Source: JAKACA01 sp050010115 (GTDB lineage Bacteria; Actinomycetota; Acidimicrobiia; Acidimicrobiales; Bog-793). From it: 18,885 nt of DNA. The translations under genes and the position numbers were made by a program. How positions within the stretch are numbered: the stretch's first letter is position 1; each line of letters starts with the position of its first letter. Shown here one piece after another: positions 1-8,010 of the stretch. Location of the stretch: NCBI GenBank assembly GCA_050010115.1, contig JBEKLQ010000080.1, positions 1 through 18,885 on the forward strand, given 5' to 3'. The notes below the pieces were generated by a model. The model saw nothing but the letters and a program-made list of their open reading frames with translations. It ran no database searches and was not told the origin of the DNA.

Positions 1-737
1 CCATACAAGCCCGTGCTACCGCTCACCGTGGCGTTCATGGTGATCGCCAACCCGCTACCGGACGACTCGCAGGTGAAGCCTCCGGTGATCGTGCCGGGGT
101 GGGCGACGAACGGCACCTTGGGTGACATTCCGGGGACCAGGGTGAGGGTGGCGGAGAGCGTTCCGAAGACCTGGCCGTCTTTTGGTGAGATGACAGAGCC
201 GGTTGCCCCGCACGGCAGCTTCCCGTTCACGACGGTCACGATTCCACAGAACTTGGCGGTGATGTCCGCCACCGTCGCCGCCCCCGCCGTCAGGACTCCG
301 TCGTGGACAGTGCCGACGAGACCCAGCTGGTAAGGAGCCCCGGGCGGGCCCTGGGGCTTGGGTATGCAGTCAGCCGGCAGGGTCGTGCGCGGAGCGAGGG
401 CCTCCGAGGCGCTCTCGAGCCTGCCGGCGAGAAAGGTGGACGCTCGTCTGCGCGCCGCGGCGCTCATCGGCCGACTGGCCGGCCTGGACTTGGCCGACCT
501 GGATCCGCCATCGGTCCCGCCGGGGCTCGCCAGCAGGTGGGAGCCGGGGCTCGCCAACAGGTGGGAGCCGGGGCTCGCCAACAGGTGGGAGGTGCCGATG
601 GCTACGAAACCGCCGACCAGCAGCGCAACGCCGGTGAGGCCGGCGGCGAGGCGGCGAGGCGGCGGCGGCTTCCGCTTCTTCCGCTTCGGGGCGTCGGCGA
701 CCGGGGTGGTCGCCGACGCCGCATCTGGATTCGACAT
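1..737 (-). CDS. membrane-anchored exported protein of unknown function, 3' end beyond the window
   Basis: An uninterrupted minus-strand frame of 245 codons runs off the left edge, so the C-terminus is missing. The ATG at 737 sits directly behind a very strong purine-rich ribosome binding site. The N-terminus is cytoplasmic-looking: a basic KRKKRK stretch at residues 19-23 and Pro-rich PPPP, then one hydrophobic segment at about 30-48. Three copies of SHLLASPG follow (residues 50-73), then a Ser/Arg-rich linker. From about residue 120 there is a likely folded extracytoplasmic region with four cysteines (124, 164, 176, 223) that could form disulfides, and beta-rich Thr/Val/Gly stretches. I do not recognise the family. 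It follows the mce operon on the same strand but is separated by about 330 bp, so it may have its own promoter. A role as an accessory protein of the Mce system is possible but only suggested by position. Confidence 0.8.
   Translation of the reverse strand, partial: MSNPDAASATTPVADAPKRKKRKPPPPRRLAAGLTGVALLVGGFVAIGTSHLLASPGSHLLASPGSHLLASPGGTDGGSRSAKSRPASRPMSAAARRRASTFLAGRLESASEALAPRTTLPADCIPKPQGPPGAPYQLGLVGTVHDGVLTAGAATVADITAKFCGIVTVVNGKLPCGATGSVISPKDGQVFGTLSATLTLVPGMSPKVPFVAHPGTITGGFTCESSGSGLAITMNATVSGSTGLY
522..593 (-). repeat. 24-bp tandem repeat, three copies, in frame
   Basis: Three head-to-tail 24-bp units lie at 522-545, 546-569 and 570-593. Units 2 and 3 match over the first 22 bases; unit 1 differs at one base, and unit 3 diverges in its last bases. 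Read on the minus strand each unit encodes SHLLASPG, placed just after the predicted membrane segment of the leftmost gene. The near-identity at DNA level points to recent duplication, and the 24-bp period keeps the frame. Confidence 0.95.
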
Positions 738-760
738 CCCCCTCCTCCTCCTCCTCCTCG
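738..760 (-). promoter_or_regulatory. repetitive Shine-Dalgarno tract (GAG)6
   Basis: Read on the minus strand, six consecutive GAG triplets followed by four G residues abut the ATG at 737. This provides several overlapping anti-Shine-Dalgarno matches and fixes the start of the leftmost gene. The triplet repeat could vary in length by slippage, which would change ribosome binding without touching the reading frame. Confidence 0.8.
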
Positions 761-1068
761 TCGCTCGCCTAACAGCGTAACCTTGTTTGAGCGGAAGTTA
801 CTAGTGGGTATGTACATGCCCGATTGTGCCGTCTGGCGGCGTACTGCGGAGTCGCCGTACTGATCGGCGTCTCGCTGGTGGGGTCCTTGACCCCCGGTAT
901 GCCCCTACATCCAGAGCCAGAAACGCCGAGGAGTCCACAGGCCTGCCAGGTCAGGGCACCGCGGCCTCAGGGAATCAGGACTAACCCGCCAAAGTCCAGT
1001 ACGACACGAACGCGGGGCGCTTTGCACACCAGATCATCTGATCCAGCCGCCGGCGCCGGCCGAGCGAC
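761..1068. other. intergenic stretch between mceF and the leftmost gene
   Basis: No convincing gene is seen here on either strand. It contains the AT-rich patch near 772-820 that probably holds a promoter. Close to the mceF stop are two short self-complementary sequences, GATCATCTGATC at 1032-1043 and GCCGGCGCCGGC at 1049-1060. These could be part of a transcription end signal for the mce operon, but neither has a good loop or a T tract. Confidence 0.5.
774..779 (-). promoter_or_regulatory. possible -10 element for the leftmost gene
   Basis: The minus strand reads TACGCT, fitting the actinobacterial TANNNT -10 pattern. It lies in an unusually AT-rich patch (about 772-820), and transcription from it would give a leader of roughly 30 bases containing the whole Shine-Dalgarno tract. 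No convincing -35 element was seen, so this is tentative. Confidence 0.35.
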
Positions 1069-2157
1069 TCAGCCGCCTGGGAAGGCCGGGTTGCTGCTGG
1101 CGCCGTGCTGCAACAGGTCGGGCGCCGTCGAGGTGCACGTATTCGTCAACGCCGGGCTGGTCACTTTCTGCGTCGGCCCCGGCATCTGACTCCCGAGGAT
1201 GTACGGGCAGACCGTATTGGCCGTGTTGATGTCCAGCACGCCATGGATCTGTCCGCCGCCGGCTACTCCGGCGAGGTCGCTCGAGACCAGGGGCAGCAGT
1301 TCGAAGATCGCCCGAACCTCGGGCTGGTACTGGTCGCTGACCTGAGCATCGATCGCCAAGTTGGCGATGACCCCCTTCAGCTCAGCGCTGTTGGCTGCCA
1401 GGAACGGATTGAGCTGCTGCTCGGCCGCTGCGCTGTTGTCAATGAGGCCACGGAGGTCGCTGTTGGAGTCGCGGAGCTGGCCAGTGAGTGAGGCCAGCCC
1501 TTTCGCGAATGTCGCCAGGTCCCCGTCGGTCGCCTCCAGCGTCTTCAAGTCCGTCTGACCGTCGACGACGAGGTTGACCGTCTCCGGTTGGGCAGCAACG
1601 AGTGCGTTGAAGAGCTGTTGCCCGGTGACGATGATCGTGCGGAGGCCCGGACCCGTACCGATGAAGGCGGTCGTCAGGAAACTCTCGAAGGTCTGCACGT
1701 TGGCCGGATTGATGCTCTTGAGCATGCTGCCGAGGTCGATCAAGGCCGTGCCGATGGGTGTCGGTAGGACCACCCGGCTGGCGGGGATGACGGCGCCGTC
1801 GCCCAGGTAGGGGCCTGACGCGCTCGATGGCTGCAGGTCGAGGTACTGCTCGCCCAAGGCCGAAAGCTCCTTGACGTAGACGTGCCCGTTGTCGGGGATG
1901 TGCTCGCCCGGGTAGATGCTCAGCTTGGCTGTGACATCTTGAGGGCTGAGGTCCAGAGCGCTGACGGTCCCGACTTGGACCCCCCGGTAGGTGACGTTGG
2001 CGCCCGAGTACAGGCCGCCGGCGCTCGGCATTACGACGGTGACGGCGAGTCGAGGGGAATCGACGGAGAACCTCAATACGTCGAAGGCGATGTAGTAGAC
2101 GCCGATCGCGATGACGGCGAGCAGCGCGATCATCCGCGGCCACAGGCGGTGGCTCAT
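1069..2157 (-). CDS. mceF: MCE family protein, sixth subunit (MceF-type)
   Basis: This is a 362-residue substrate-binding subunit of the Mce lipid importer, anchored by one N-terminal membrane helix (about residues 9-24) with the rest outside the membrane. The MCE/MlaD domain spans about 35-115 and shows the family signature VTYRGVQVGTV (55-65), then the ELSALGEQYLDL stretch typical of the domain's end. A long, mostly helical region follows that in Mce complexes builds the lipid-conducting tube. The start is the ATG at 2157, preceded by GAGGTG at good spacing; the open frame extends further upstream, but that extension is an Arg-rich shadow of the end of mceE. It is the last gene of the operon, 22 bp after mceE. 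The letter F is assigned by position. Confidence 0.93.
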   Translation of the reverse strand: MSHRLWPRMIALLAVIAIGVYYIAFDVLRFSVDSPRLAVTVVMPSAGGLYSGANVTYRGVQVGTVSALDLSPQDVTAKLSIYPGEHIPDNGHVYVKELSALGEQYLDLQPSSASGPYLGDGAVIPASRVVLPTPIGTALIDLGSMLKSINPANVQTFESFLTTAFIGTGPGLRTIIVTGQQLFNALVAAQPETVNLVVDGQTDLKTLEATDGDLATFAKGLASLTGQLRDSNSDLRGLIDNSAAAEQQLNPFLAANSAELKGVIANLAIDAQVSDQYQPEVRAIFELLPLVSSDLAGVAGGGQIHGVLDINTANTVCPYILGSQMPGPTQKVTSPALTNTCTSTAPDLLQHGASSNPAFPGG

Positions 2158-2179
2158 CGATCGCACCTCGCGAGCGCGG

Positions 2180-3382
2180 TCACAGCAACCCCGCCTCGAG
2201 GAGGTCAGAGACGGCTTGGGTCCCGGTCGTCCCCGCGGACTCGGCCGACGACGTCGACGACGTCGACGACGTCGATGACCCACCCGCCGACCCAGGCGTT
2301 CCAAACGAGCTCGGCTCGTAACCGCCTGCCGGGAGGAGCACGTTGGCGATGACCTTCACCTGGAGGTAGTCGCCCGGGGCCACCTTGGGCGTTTCCGCCT
2401 CAAAACGAGAGAGGTCGTTCAAGTCAGGACCGAGCTGCCGAGATACGGACACGAGCTGATCGACGACCGGCAGCAGGTCCTTCACGTCGTTGACGGAGTT
2501 CTGGCCGCTTTGCTCGGCTACCTGTGTACCGATCGCACCGAGGTTGGACAGCTCGCCGAGCAGCTTCGAGAACTGGCTGTTCTCGCTTGCCAGCACGCCG
2601 ATGGCGGGGCCGATCGTGTCGATCCCATTCGCGATGACGCTCCGGCCGGCGTTGAGCTTGAGGGTGAGTTTCTCGATGGACTGCAGGGCGGCATCGATCA
2701 CGGCCCTGCCGCTCGTGACGGAATGGACGCCGCGGTCGATCGTCGTGAGGAAGGATCTGATCTGTGGTTGGTTGCCGTTGAACGTGTCGTTCAGCTCGTG
2801 GATGATCGTCTGGAGCTGGTTGAGCCCGCCCCCGTTGAGGACGAGGGACAGCGCTCCGAACGTGTCCTCGACACTCGGCGCCGTGCTCGTGGCGTTCTCG
2901 GCGATGACCGCCCCCGGCCGGAGAGTCGATCCACCGCCCACCGAGGCTTGCGCGGGTGCCAGCAGGAACACGTACTCGTCGCCGAGGGGGTTGTCGAAGC
3001 GGATCTGGGCGGTGGTCCCGGCGAGCAGGCGGACGTTCTTGTCGATCTCGAGGGTCAAGTCGGCTTGGAAGTTTCTCGTTGAGATCGAGCTCACTTGGCC
3101 GACCACCTCGGCGCCGACTCGTACCTGGGCGTTTTCGGGCAGGTTGAGCACGTTGGCGAAGACTGCGTGGACGCGATAGGTGGCGGAGCTCGTACTGGTG
3201 ATCTTCGGAAGGGACTGGAGGCTGAGTGCGCAACCTCCAAGCAGGACCGTCAACATCGCAGCCGTCGCCGGAGCACCCCACCGAACGGTCACCCTCGCGG
3301 ACGGCCGAGCCCGTGACCGCACGCTCCCGGTCGTACGCGAGCAAAGGCCCCGCCTGACCCGGCTGACGAGAAACCCACTCAT
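2180..3382 (-). CDS. mceE: MCE family lipoprotein, fifth subunit (MceE-type)
   Basis: This is a 400-residue MCE protein and the lipoprotein of the set, as expected for the MceE (LprK-like) position. A basic N-terminus is followed by a hydrophobic stretch and lipobox LLGGC, with Cys51 the predicted lipidated residue. The MCE domain (about 65-155) has the signature VRVGAEVVGQV, and a helical region follows. The C-terminus is a low-complexity tail of repeated Ser-Ser-Thr encoded by a 9-bp DNA repeat. The start ATG at 3382 overlaps the mceD stop (ATGA), which implies translational coupling. The N-terminal extension before the lipobox is long at about 40 residues, so a more downstream start is possible, but no better ribosome binding site was found. 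Confidence 0.92.
   Translation of the reverse strand: MSGFLVSRVRRGLCSRTTGSVRSRARPSARVTVRWGAPATAAMLTVLLGGCALSLQSLPKITSTSSATYRVHAVFANVLNLPENAQVRVGAEVVGQVSSISTRNFQADLTLEIDKNVRLLAGTTAQIRFDNPLGDEYVFLLAPAQASVGGGSTLRPGAVIAENATSTAPSVEDTFGALSLVLNGGGLNQLQTIIHELNDTFNGNQPQIRSFLTTIDRGVHSVTSGRAVIDAALQSIEKLTLKLNAGRSVIANGIDTIGPAIGVLASENSQFSKLLGELSNLGAIGTQVAEQSGQNSVNDVKDLLPVVDQLVSVSRQLGPDLNDLSRFEAETPKVAPGDYLQVKVIANVLLPAGGYEPSSFGTPGSAGGSSTSSTSSTSSAESAGTTGTQAVSDLLEAGLL
2247..2273 (-). repeat. 9-bp direct repeat, three copies, in the mceE tail
   Basis: Three perfect copies of GACGACGTC stand in tandem on the plus strand, with a degenerate continuation. On the minus strand they encode the Ser-Ser-Thr repeats at the C-terminus of the MceE-type protein. 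The 9-bp period keeps the reading frame. Confidence 0.9.
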
Positions 3383-4557
3383 GACCGACCACCGATCAGC
3401 GCGCTGATCGACAAGTTCGGACCCGTCGAAGCGCCGGGTGGGGTGGGCAGCGCCGCCAGCAACCCGTTCACTCCACAGCCAAGGTCGACTGTGGGGATCT
3501 TGTCCTGAGGCTGATCGACCGAGAGAAGCAGGAGCCGGAGGAGGGGGCTACCGCAGACCGCCTTGGAGAAACCCGCCGAACCGCTCATCGGGTCGAGTCG
3601 CGCCCGGAGGGCCGGACCGCCTGGGGCGCTCGGATCGTAGGCGTTGGTGATGTTGTCGAGCGCGATCGGGAGCGTCCGATACACCTGGGCGAGCTCCTTC
3701 TGCTTGTCTGCGACCGCGGCCGCGAACGTATTCAGGTTGGCGATACTGGATCCGAGTGCCGATCCGTTGGTGCGGATGAACTCCGCCAGCCCTCCGAGAG
3801 CGTGCTGGAGGTTCGCCAGGGCCGAGGCGATGTCGCTGTTGTCGGAGGCGAGCTCGGTGCTCACTACCGCCAAATCGTTGGCGAAGGCCTGGTAGGTGGA
3901 GGTGTACTGCGACGCCACGTGGCTCAAGTTGCCGAGGTTGTCGAAGAGGTCGGTCAACTGCGGACTCTTGGAGGAGAGGGCACCGAGCGCTTTGCCAAGG
4001 GAGGTCAGGGTCGAGTGCAGGGCGGCCCCGTTGGGACCGAAGGTGCGGGCTGCGCTCGCCACCAAGCCCGATAGGGCGCCGTGAGCATTGGCGCCGTTCG
4101 GGCCGAGCGCCTTGGCCAGCTGATCGAGGCTGTCGATAATGGCGTCCACCGAGATCGCCGTGGCGGTGCGAGACAGCGGGATGACGGAGCCGTCTGTCAT
4201 CCGGGCCCCGCCGCTATAGCCCGGGTTGAGCTGGACATAACGGTCGTTCACGATCTCGGGCGCCATGAGGAACGCTTGGGCGTCCGCCGGGACCTCGGTC
4301 GTGGCCGGCAACTGCATCACGACGGTCACGTACGACGGCCCCGGCGTGACCTTGGTCACCTCGCCGACCGGCATGCCGAGGATCTTCACCTGGTTGCCGA
4401 CGTACAGCCCCGGCGCCGTCGCGAAGTGGGCAACGATCGTCATCGGAGCCGGCCCACTCGTCACGAGGTCGACGATGCCGAAGATGCCGGCGCCGATCAG
4501 TGCCACGACGAGGGCGGTGATTGCCGTGATCCGAGTCCAGAGCGGGATCCCAGTCAT
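3379..4557 (-). CDS. mceD: MCE family protein, fourth subunit (MceD-type)
   Basis: This 392-residue Mce subunit has an N-terminal membrane helix (about 9-32) and an MCE domain (about 38-130) carrying the signature VKILGMPVGEV (57-67) and the end motif ending in VIPLSRT. A long helical region follows, rich in Leu, Ala and Ser, for pore formation with the other five subunits. I chose the ATG at 4557, which forms an ATGA overlap with the mceC stop; the open frame reaches 4611, but that part shadows the mceC end. The 3' end overlaps mceE by four bases. The C-terminus lacks the long Pro-rich tail seen in some mycobacterial MceD proteins. Confidence 0.93.
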   Translation of the reverse strand: MTGIPLWTRITAITALVVALIGAGIFGIVDLVTSGPAPMTIVAHFATAPGLYVGNQVKILGMPVGEVTKVTPGPSYVTVVMQLPATTEVPADAQAFLMAPEIVNDRYVQLNPGYSGGARMTDGSVIPLSRTATAISVDAIIDSLDQLAKALGPNGANAHGALSGLVASAARTFGPNGAALHSTLTSLGKALGALSSKSPQLTDLFDNLGNLSHVASQYTSTYQAFANDLAVVSTELASDNSDIASALANLQHALGGLAEFIRTNGSALGSSIANLNTFAAAVADKQKELAQVYRTLPIALDNITNAYDPSAPGGPALRARLDPMSGSAGFSKAVCGSPLLRLLLLSVDQPQDKIPTVDLGCGVNGLLAALPTPPGASTGPNLSISALIGGRS

Positions 4558-5573
4558 GGCCGGCAGCCCACCTGTGGGTTGCTGCTCGGGAAGGCGCTCT
4601 TGGAGCCGCACTGGCTGACGAGGTCGTCCGGAATGAGCAGCGTGGGTACCGACACGTCGGCGAAGGCACCCGATCCGGTGGTGTTGGCGGCGTAACGGCT
4701 GAACGCGGCGAGAACCGGGATGGCCTGGGAGAAGTCGTTGCTGTCCCTGGCAAGGATCGCCGAGACCGACTGCAGGCTCTGCAGTAGGACGGTGAGCTGC
4801 GAGCGGTTCACCGAGAGGATGGACGTGATCTGCTGGCTGAGCGTGGACGTGGCCGTCAGCAGCTGGCGGATAGCGGTTCTGCGCTGCTCCAGCACCGACA
4901 GCACGAGATTGGCCTGACCGAACAGATCGAACAGTTGGTGGCTCCGGTCGGAGAGCACGGCCGTCAGCCCGGCTCCCTGCGAGACGATGGTGGCGAGGGC
5001 CGCCTGCTCGTTACCCACGACGTTGGAGATGCGCGCCAAGCCGCCGAAGGCCTCGGTCATCTGCGTCGCCGAGGTTCCGTTGAGGTCTTGGCTACCGACC
5101 TCGAGCGCTTTTTCGACCTCGGGGATGTTGTAGTGCTCGATGACGGTGCCGAGCCCGGACAGGTCGGAGATGAGGTTGTACGGCACGCTCGTCCGAGACT
5201 CAGGGATGACACCGCTCAGCGTTCCCGGTCCCGACCGGGAGAGCTCCAGGTACTCGGTCCCGACCGGGCTGAGCACCTTGGCGGCTGCCGACGTGGTGGA
5301 CCCGATGTGCAAGCCGGTGGCGACCTCGAAGGTCACCCGCACTTTGTCCCCATCAAGGGCCATGGCGGTGATCGATCCCACTTTCACGCCGTCGATGGTG
5401 ACGATGTCACCGGTAGCCAGCCCTCCGGCGTTGGCGAAGTCGGCGCTGTAGGTGGCGTTGGAATGGATGAGCGGGAGGTTCGGGAACTCGAGAGCGGCGG
5501 CGATGAGCGCAAGCGTGACGACGACGCCGACGACGCCTGTCAGAGCCCGGTTGCGCTCCCGAAAGCGTTTCAT
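4554..5573 (-). CDS. mceC: MCE family protein, third subunit (MceC-type)
   Basis: This 339-residue protein has an arginine-rich N-terminus, a membrane helix at about 11-28, and an MCE domain (about 38-128) with signature VTIDGVKVGSI (58-68), followed by LSPVGTEYLEL. The remainder is a predicted helical region containing heptad-like Leu/Gln/Ser stretches that contribute to the extracytoplasmic tube. Two cysteines near the C-terminus (in SQCGSK and VGCRP) may form a disulfide. ATGA overlaps at both ends (with mceB and mceD) tie its translation to its neighbours. Confidence 0.93.
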   Translation of the reverse strand: MKRFRERNRALTGVVGVVVTLALIAAALEFPNLPLIHSNATYSADFANAGGLATGDIVTIDGVKVGSITAMALDGDKVRVTFEVATGLHIGSTTSAAAKVLSPVGTEYLELSRSGPGTLSGVIPESRTSVPYNLISDLSGLGTVIEHYNIPEVEKALEVGSQDLNGTSATQMTEAFGGLARISNVVGNEQAALATIVSQGAGLTAVLSDRSHQLFDLFGQANLVLSVLEQRRTAIRQLLTATSTLSQQITSILSVNRSQLTVLLQSLQSVSAILARDSNDFSQAIPVLAAFSRYAANTTGSGAFADVSVPTLLIPDDLVSQCGSKSAFPSSNPQVGCRP

Positions 5574-6664
5574 GAGCAGCTCGCCGTGTGGTCGGACTGA
5601 TCGCCTACCGCGCCCGAGGGGAGAGTGACGGGGTCGGGGAATTGCGGCGGGCTGACCCCGGGCACGAGGGAGATGTCGAGTTGGCCGTGCACGTTGATGG
5701 TCAGGTTGCAGAGGTAGACGTTGATCCAGCTGCCGGAACTCTGAATCTTCGTGAGGGCGCCGACCAAGCCCGGGAATCCCTTCAGCACGCCGTCAAGCCC
5801 ACGTTGGTTGGCCGACAGCGACTGAACTGCGGTCGCAAGTGCCTGGATGTCCTGGTTCAGAGTCGGCTGCGCCTCGTTGATCAGCTTGCTCGTCGTACCC
5901 TCCAACGTCCCGAGGTTGGTGATCGCAGAACCGAGACTCGTACGCGCCCCCGCCAGGCTCTTCACGAGTGAGTCGAAGTTCCCGATCAGCTGCCCGAGCT
6001 GCGTGTCGTGGACACCCACGGTTCCCAACAGAGTCGAGAGGCTCGTGAGCAGGCCGTCGATCACTTGCTGGCGATCGGCGAGGTTGTTGGTGATGACGGC
6101 CGTCTCCTCCACGAGATTCGACACGGTCCCGGACTCGCCCTGGAAGACCTGGATGATCGAGCCGGCCAACTCGTTCACCTGGTTGGGGGCGAGGGCGGAG
6201 AAGAGAGGCTGGAAGCCGTCGAACACTGCGGTCAGATCGATCGCAGGTGTCGTGCGGGACAGAGGGATGACCCCTCCAGGGCGAAGGGGCGTACCGCCGG
6301 CGGCTCCAGGCAGGAGGGCCAGGAAGCGCTGGCCGAGCAAGTTCTCGAAATGGATCGCCGCCTTGCTTGTGTCGGTGAGGTGTTGGGAGTTGTCGAGGCT
6401 GAACGACACGCTGGCGTGGTTCCCCACGAGCGACACGGCGGTCACCTTGCCGACTTCGACGCCGGCGATCCGCACGGTGTCGCCGGGTTGCAGGCCGGAT
6501 GCGTTGGTGAACTCGGCTGAATAGCCGCTGGCGCCACTCCTGTTCACGTCGAGCAACGAGTCGAAGACGATCGTCGTGAGGAGCACCGATACGGCCGCGA
6601 ACACGACGACCTTGAAGATCGTGAGCGCGAGCCCGGGGTGGGCGTGATGGCGGTGAGCCTTCAT
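5570..6664 (-). CDS. mceB: MCE family protein, second subunit (MceB-type)
   Basis: This 364-residue Mce subunit begins MKAHRHHAHPG, with a His-rich N-terminus. It has a membrane helix at about 13-34 and an MCE domain (about 44-140) with signature VRIAGVEVGKV (64-74), the FENLLGQRFLAL element and VIPLSRTTPAIDLT. A long helical region follows. Near the end is a pair of cysteines (in YLCNL and the terminal ASCS), a pattern I recall from MceB-type proteins. The start at 6664 makes an ATGA overlap with the mceA stop. A longer open frame continues to 7360, but that extension is Arg-rich and antiparallel to no known domain, so it is read as a shadow of mceA. Confidence 0.93.
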   Translation of the reverse strand: MKAHRHHAHPGLALTIFKVVVFAAVSVLLTTIVFDSLLDVNRSGASGYSAEFTNASGLQPGDTVRIAGVEVGKVTAVSLVGNHASVSFSLDNSQHLTDTSKAAIHFENLLGQRFLALLPGAAGGTPLRPGGVIPLSRTTPAIDLTAVFDGFQPLFSALAPNQVNELAGSIIQVFQGESGTVSNLVEETAVITNNLADRQQVIDGLLTSLSTLLGTVGVHDTQLGQLIGNFDSLVKSLAGARTSLGSAITNLGTLEGTTSKLINEAQPTLNQDIQALATAVQSLSANQRGLDGVLKGFPGLVGALTKIQSSGSWINVYLCNLTINVHGQLDISLVPGVSPPQFPDPVTLPSGAVGDQSDHTASCS

Positions 6665-8010
6665 CGGCTGTTCACCAAACTCGACAGCAGCGGCGAGACC
6701 AGCAGAGTGGCCACGGCCGGGGAATCGGGCCGCGTCCCGCTCATCGCCGCCACGATCTGGGAGACGGCTCGAGTTTGCGCCGGCTCGGCCATCGGCTGAG
6801 CCGGCGTCGACCACAGCGCCCTCGCCAGCGCCGACGCCGTCGCCTGAGCCGAAGCCGCGGTGGTCGGTATCGTGCCGGCGGAGGTGTACGTCGGAGGGTT
6901 CACGTAACCCGGGCCGAGGCCGGCCGACAGGTAGTTCGTCACCTCGGGGCCACCGAGCACAGCGAGGCCGAGATCTGCTGGATTGGCGACGACGACATTG
7001 GTCGTCAGGTCGAGGTAAGGCCCTGAAGCCTCGGCAGCGCTCCAGGCTTTCGCCCAGGCATCGAGGCCGCCGAGCAGTTGGGCGATCTCCTTGGGGTTCT
7101 GGGAGATGGCCTTGAGGAACGGACCGGAGTCCGCCGCCAAGATGTTGTACGGCTGCTGGATGGCGGCGAGCAGCTGTGCCGCCCGGGTGGCGAGGTCCGC
7201 TCCCCCGGAGATCGCTTGACGGACGGTATTCGCCTGTGAGTTGATGGTCTCGCCCGTTGTCGTTTGATTGGACAGGACCGACAGGATGTTGTTCGTCGAG
7301 GAGGCGAATTGATCGGCGACGGGCACGAGCCGCTTCAGGTCCGACACGACCGTCGGCCACAGCGGGAGCATTTGGCTGAAGTAGGCGTTGCCCCGGTCGA
7401 GGTTGTGACCGAGGGCGGTCCCTTGACCCTGTATGGCGCCGGCGACGGCGGTGAGGGCGGCGTCGAGCTCGGCAGGGTGGAGGCCGAGGAGCAGCGTGTC
7501 GAGATCACCGAGCGTCGACTGCAGCGAGGCCGTCTGACCCACCCGTAACGCCGGGATCGTCGCACTGGTCCGGAGGGTGGCCGTCCCGATGTGGGCGGGC
7601 GGCTGGAGCACGATGTAGGGGTCACCGAAGAACGACACCGGTGTCTCGGTCGCTTGCACCCCGGCAGGGATCACGTGGAGCATGGCGGGGTTCAGATGGA
7701 TGGTCAACACCACGAGGCCACCAGGAACCGAGTGGCCCTGGCTCGCGACGGTTCCGACTGTCACGTTGCGGTACTCGACTGGGGCGCCGAGAGCGACCGC
7801 CATCGACGATGCAGGCAACTGGACCTGTTCGACTGCGTAGCTGGAGAAAGCTCCGCCGAAGGATTCGAAGATCACCGCCACGACGCCCACCAGCAGGGCC
7901 GAGAACGTCATGCCGAGCATGAGCGCTCGCCGGCGCGTGCGACGCTGTGCTGGGTCCGGGCTCGGCGCCGGAACGGCCGGCGCAGGGGCGGGTGGAGCAA
8001 GGACGCTCAT
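6661..8010 (-). CDS. mceA: MCE family protein, first subunit (MceA-type)
   Basis: At 449 residues this is the longest MCE subunit here. A Pro/Ala-rich cytoplasmic segment (1-22) and an Arg cluster precede a membrane helix at about 30-48. The MCE domain runs about 55-158, with signature VEYRNVTVGTV (78-88) and an aromatic SFFGDPYIVLQPP stretch. Residues about 160-340 are helical, consistent with tube formation, and the C-terminal 100 residues are Ala/Thr/Ser-rich. It stands directly after the permease pair and overlaps both neighbours by four bases, the standard actinobacterial order. MceA proteins define the entry of the subunit series; the substrate cannot be read from the sequence. Confidence 0.93.
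   Translation of the reverse strand: MSVLAPPAPAPAVPAPSPDPAQRRTRRRALMLGMTFSALLVGVVAVIFESFGGAFSSYAVEQVQLPASSMAVALGAPVEYRNVTVGTVASQGHSVPGGLVVLTIHLNPAMLHVIPAGVQATETPVSFFGDPYIVLQPPAHIGTATLRTSATIPALRVGQTASLQSTLGDLDTLLLGLHPAELDAALTAVAGAIQGQGTALGHNLDRGNAYFSQMLPLWPTVVSDLKRLVPVADQFASSTNNILSVLSNQTTTGETINSQANTVRQAISGGADLATRAAQLLAAIQQPYNILAADSGPFLKAISQNPKEIAQLLGGLDAWAKAWSAAEASGPYLDLTTNVVVANPADLGLAVLGGPEVTNYLSAGLGPGYVNPPTYTSAGTIPTTAASAQATASALARALWSTPAQPMAEPAQTRAVSQIVAAMSGTRPDSPAVATLLVSPLLSSLVNSR

Noticed and set aside
303..863. Plus-strand frame of 186 codons containing repeated GAGARQQV units
   Set aside because: It is the antisense of the leftmost minus-strand gene. The repeat is just the other strand of the 24-bp tandem repeat, and the composition is Gly/Arg/Pro low complexity.
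1049..1060. GCCGGCGCCGGC palindrome as a firm mce terminator
   Set aside because: It leaves almost no loop and has no T tract. It is mentioned only as a possible contributor to transcription ending.
824..1189. Plus-strand frame of 121 codons with a hydrophobic N-terminus
   Set aside because: It starts at a TTG without a ribosome binding site, overlaps the mceF 3' end on the other strand, and its composition past residue 30 looks like antisense shadow.
6665..7360. N-terminal extension of the mceB frame
   Set aside because: It is Arg/Gly-rich, overlaps mceA fully on the same strand in another frame, and the ATG at 6664 gives a normal MCE protein with a membrane helix at its N-terminus.
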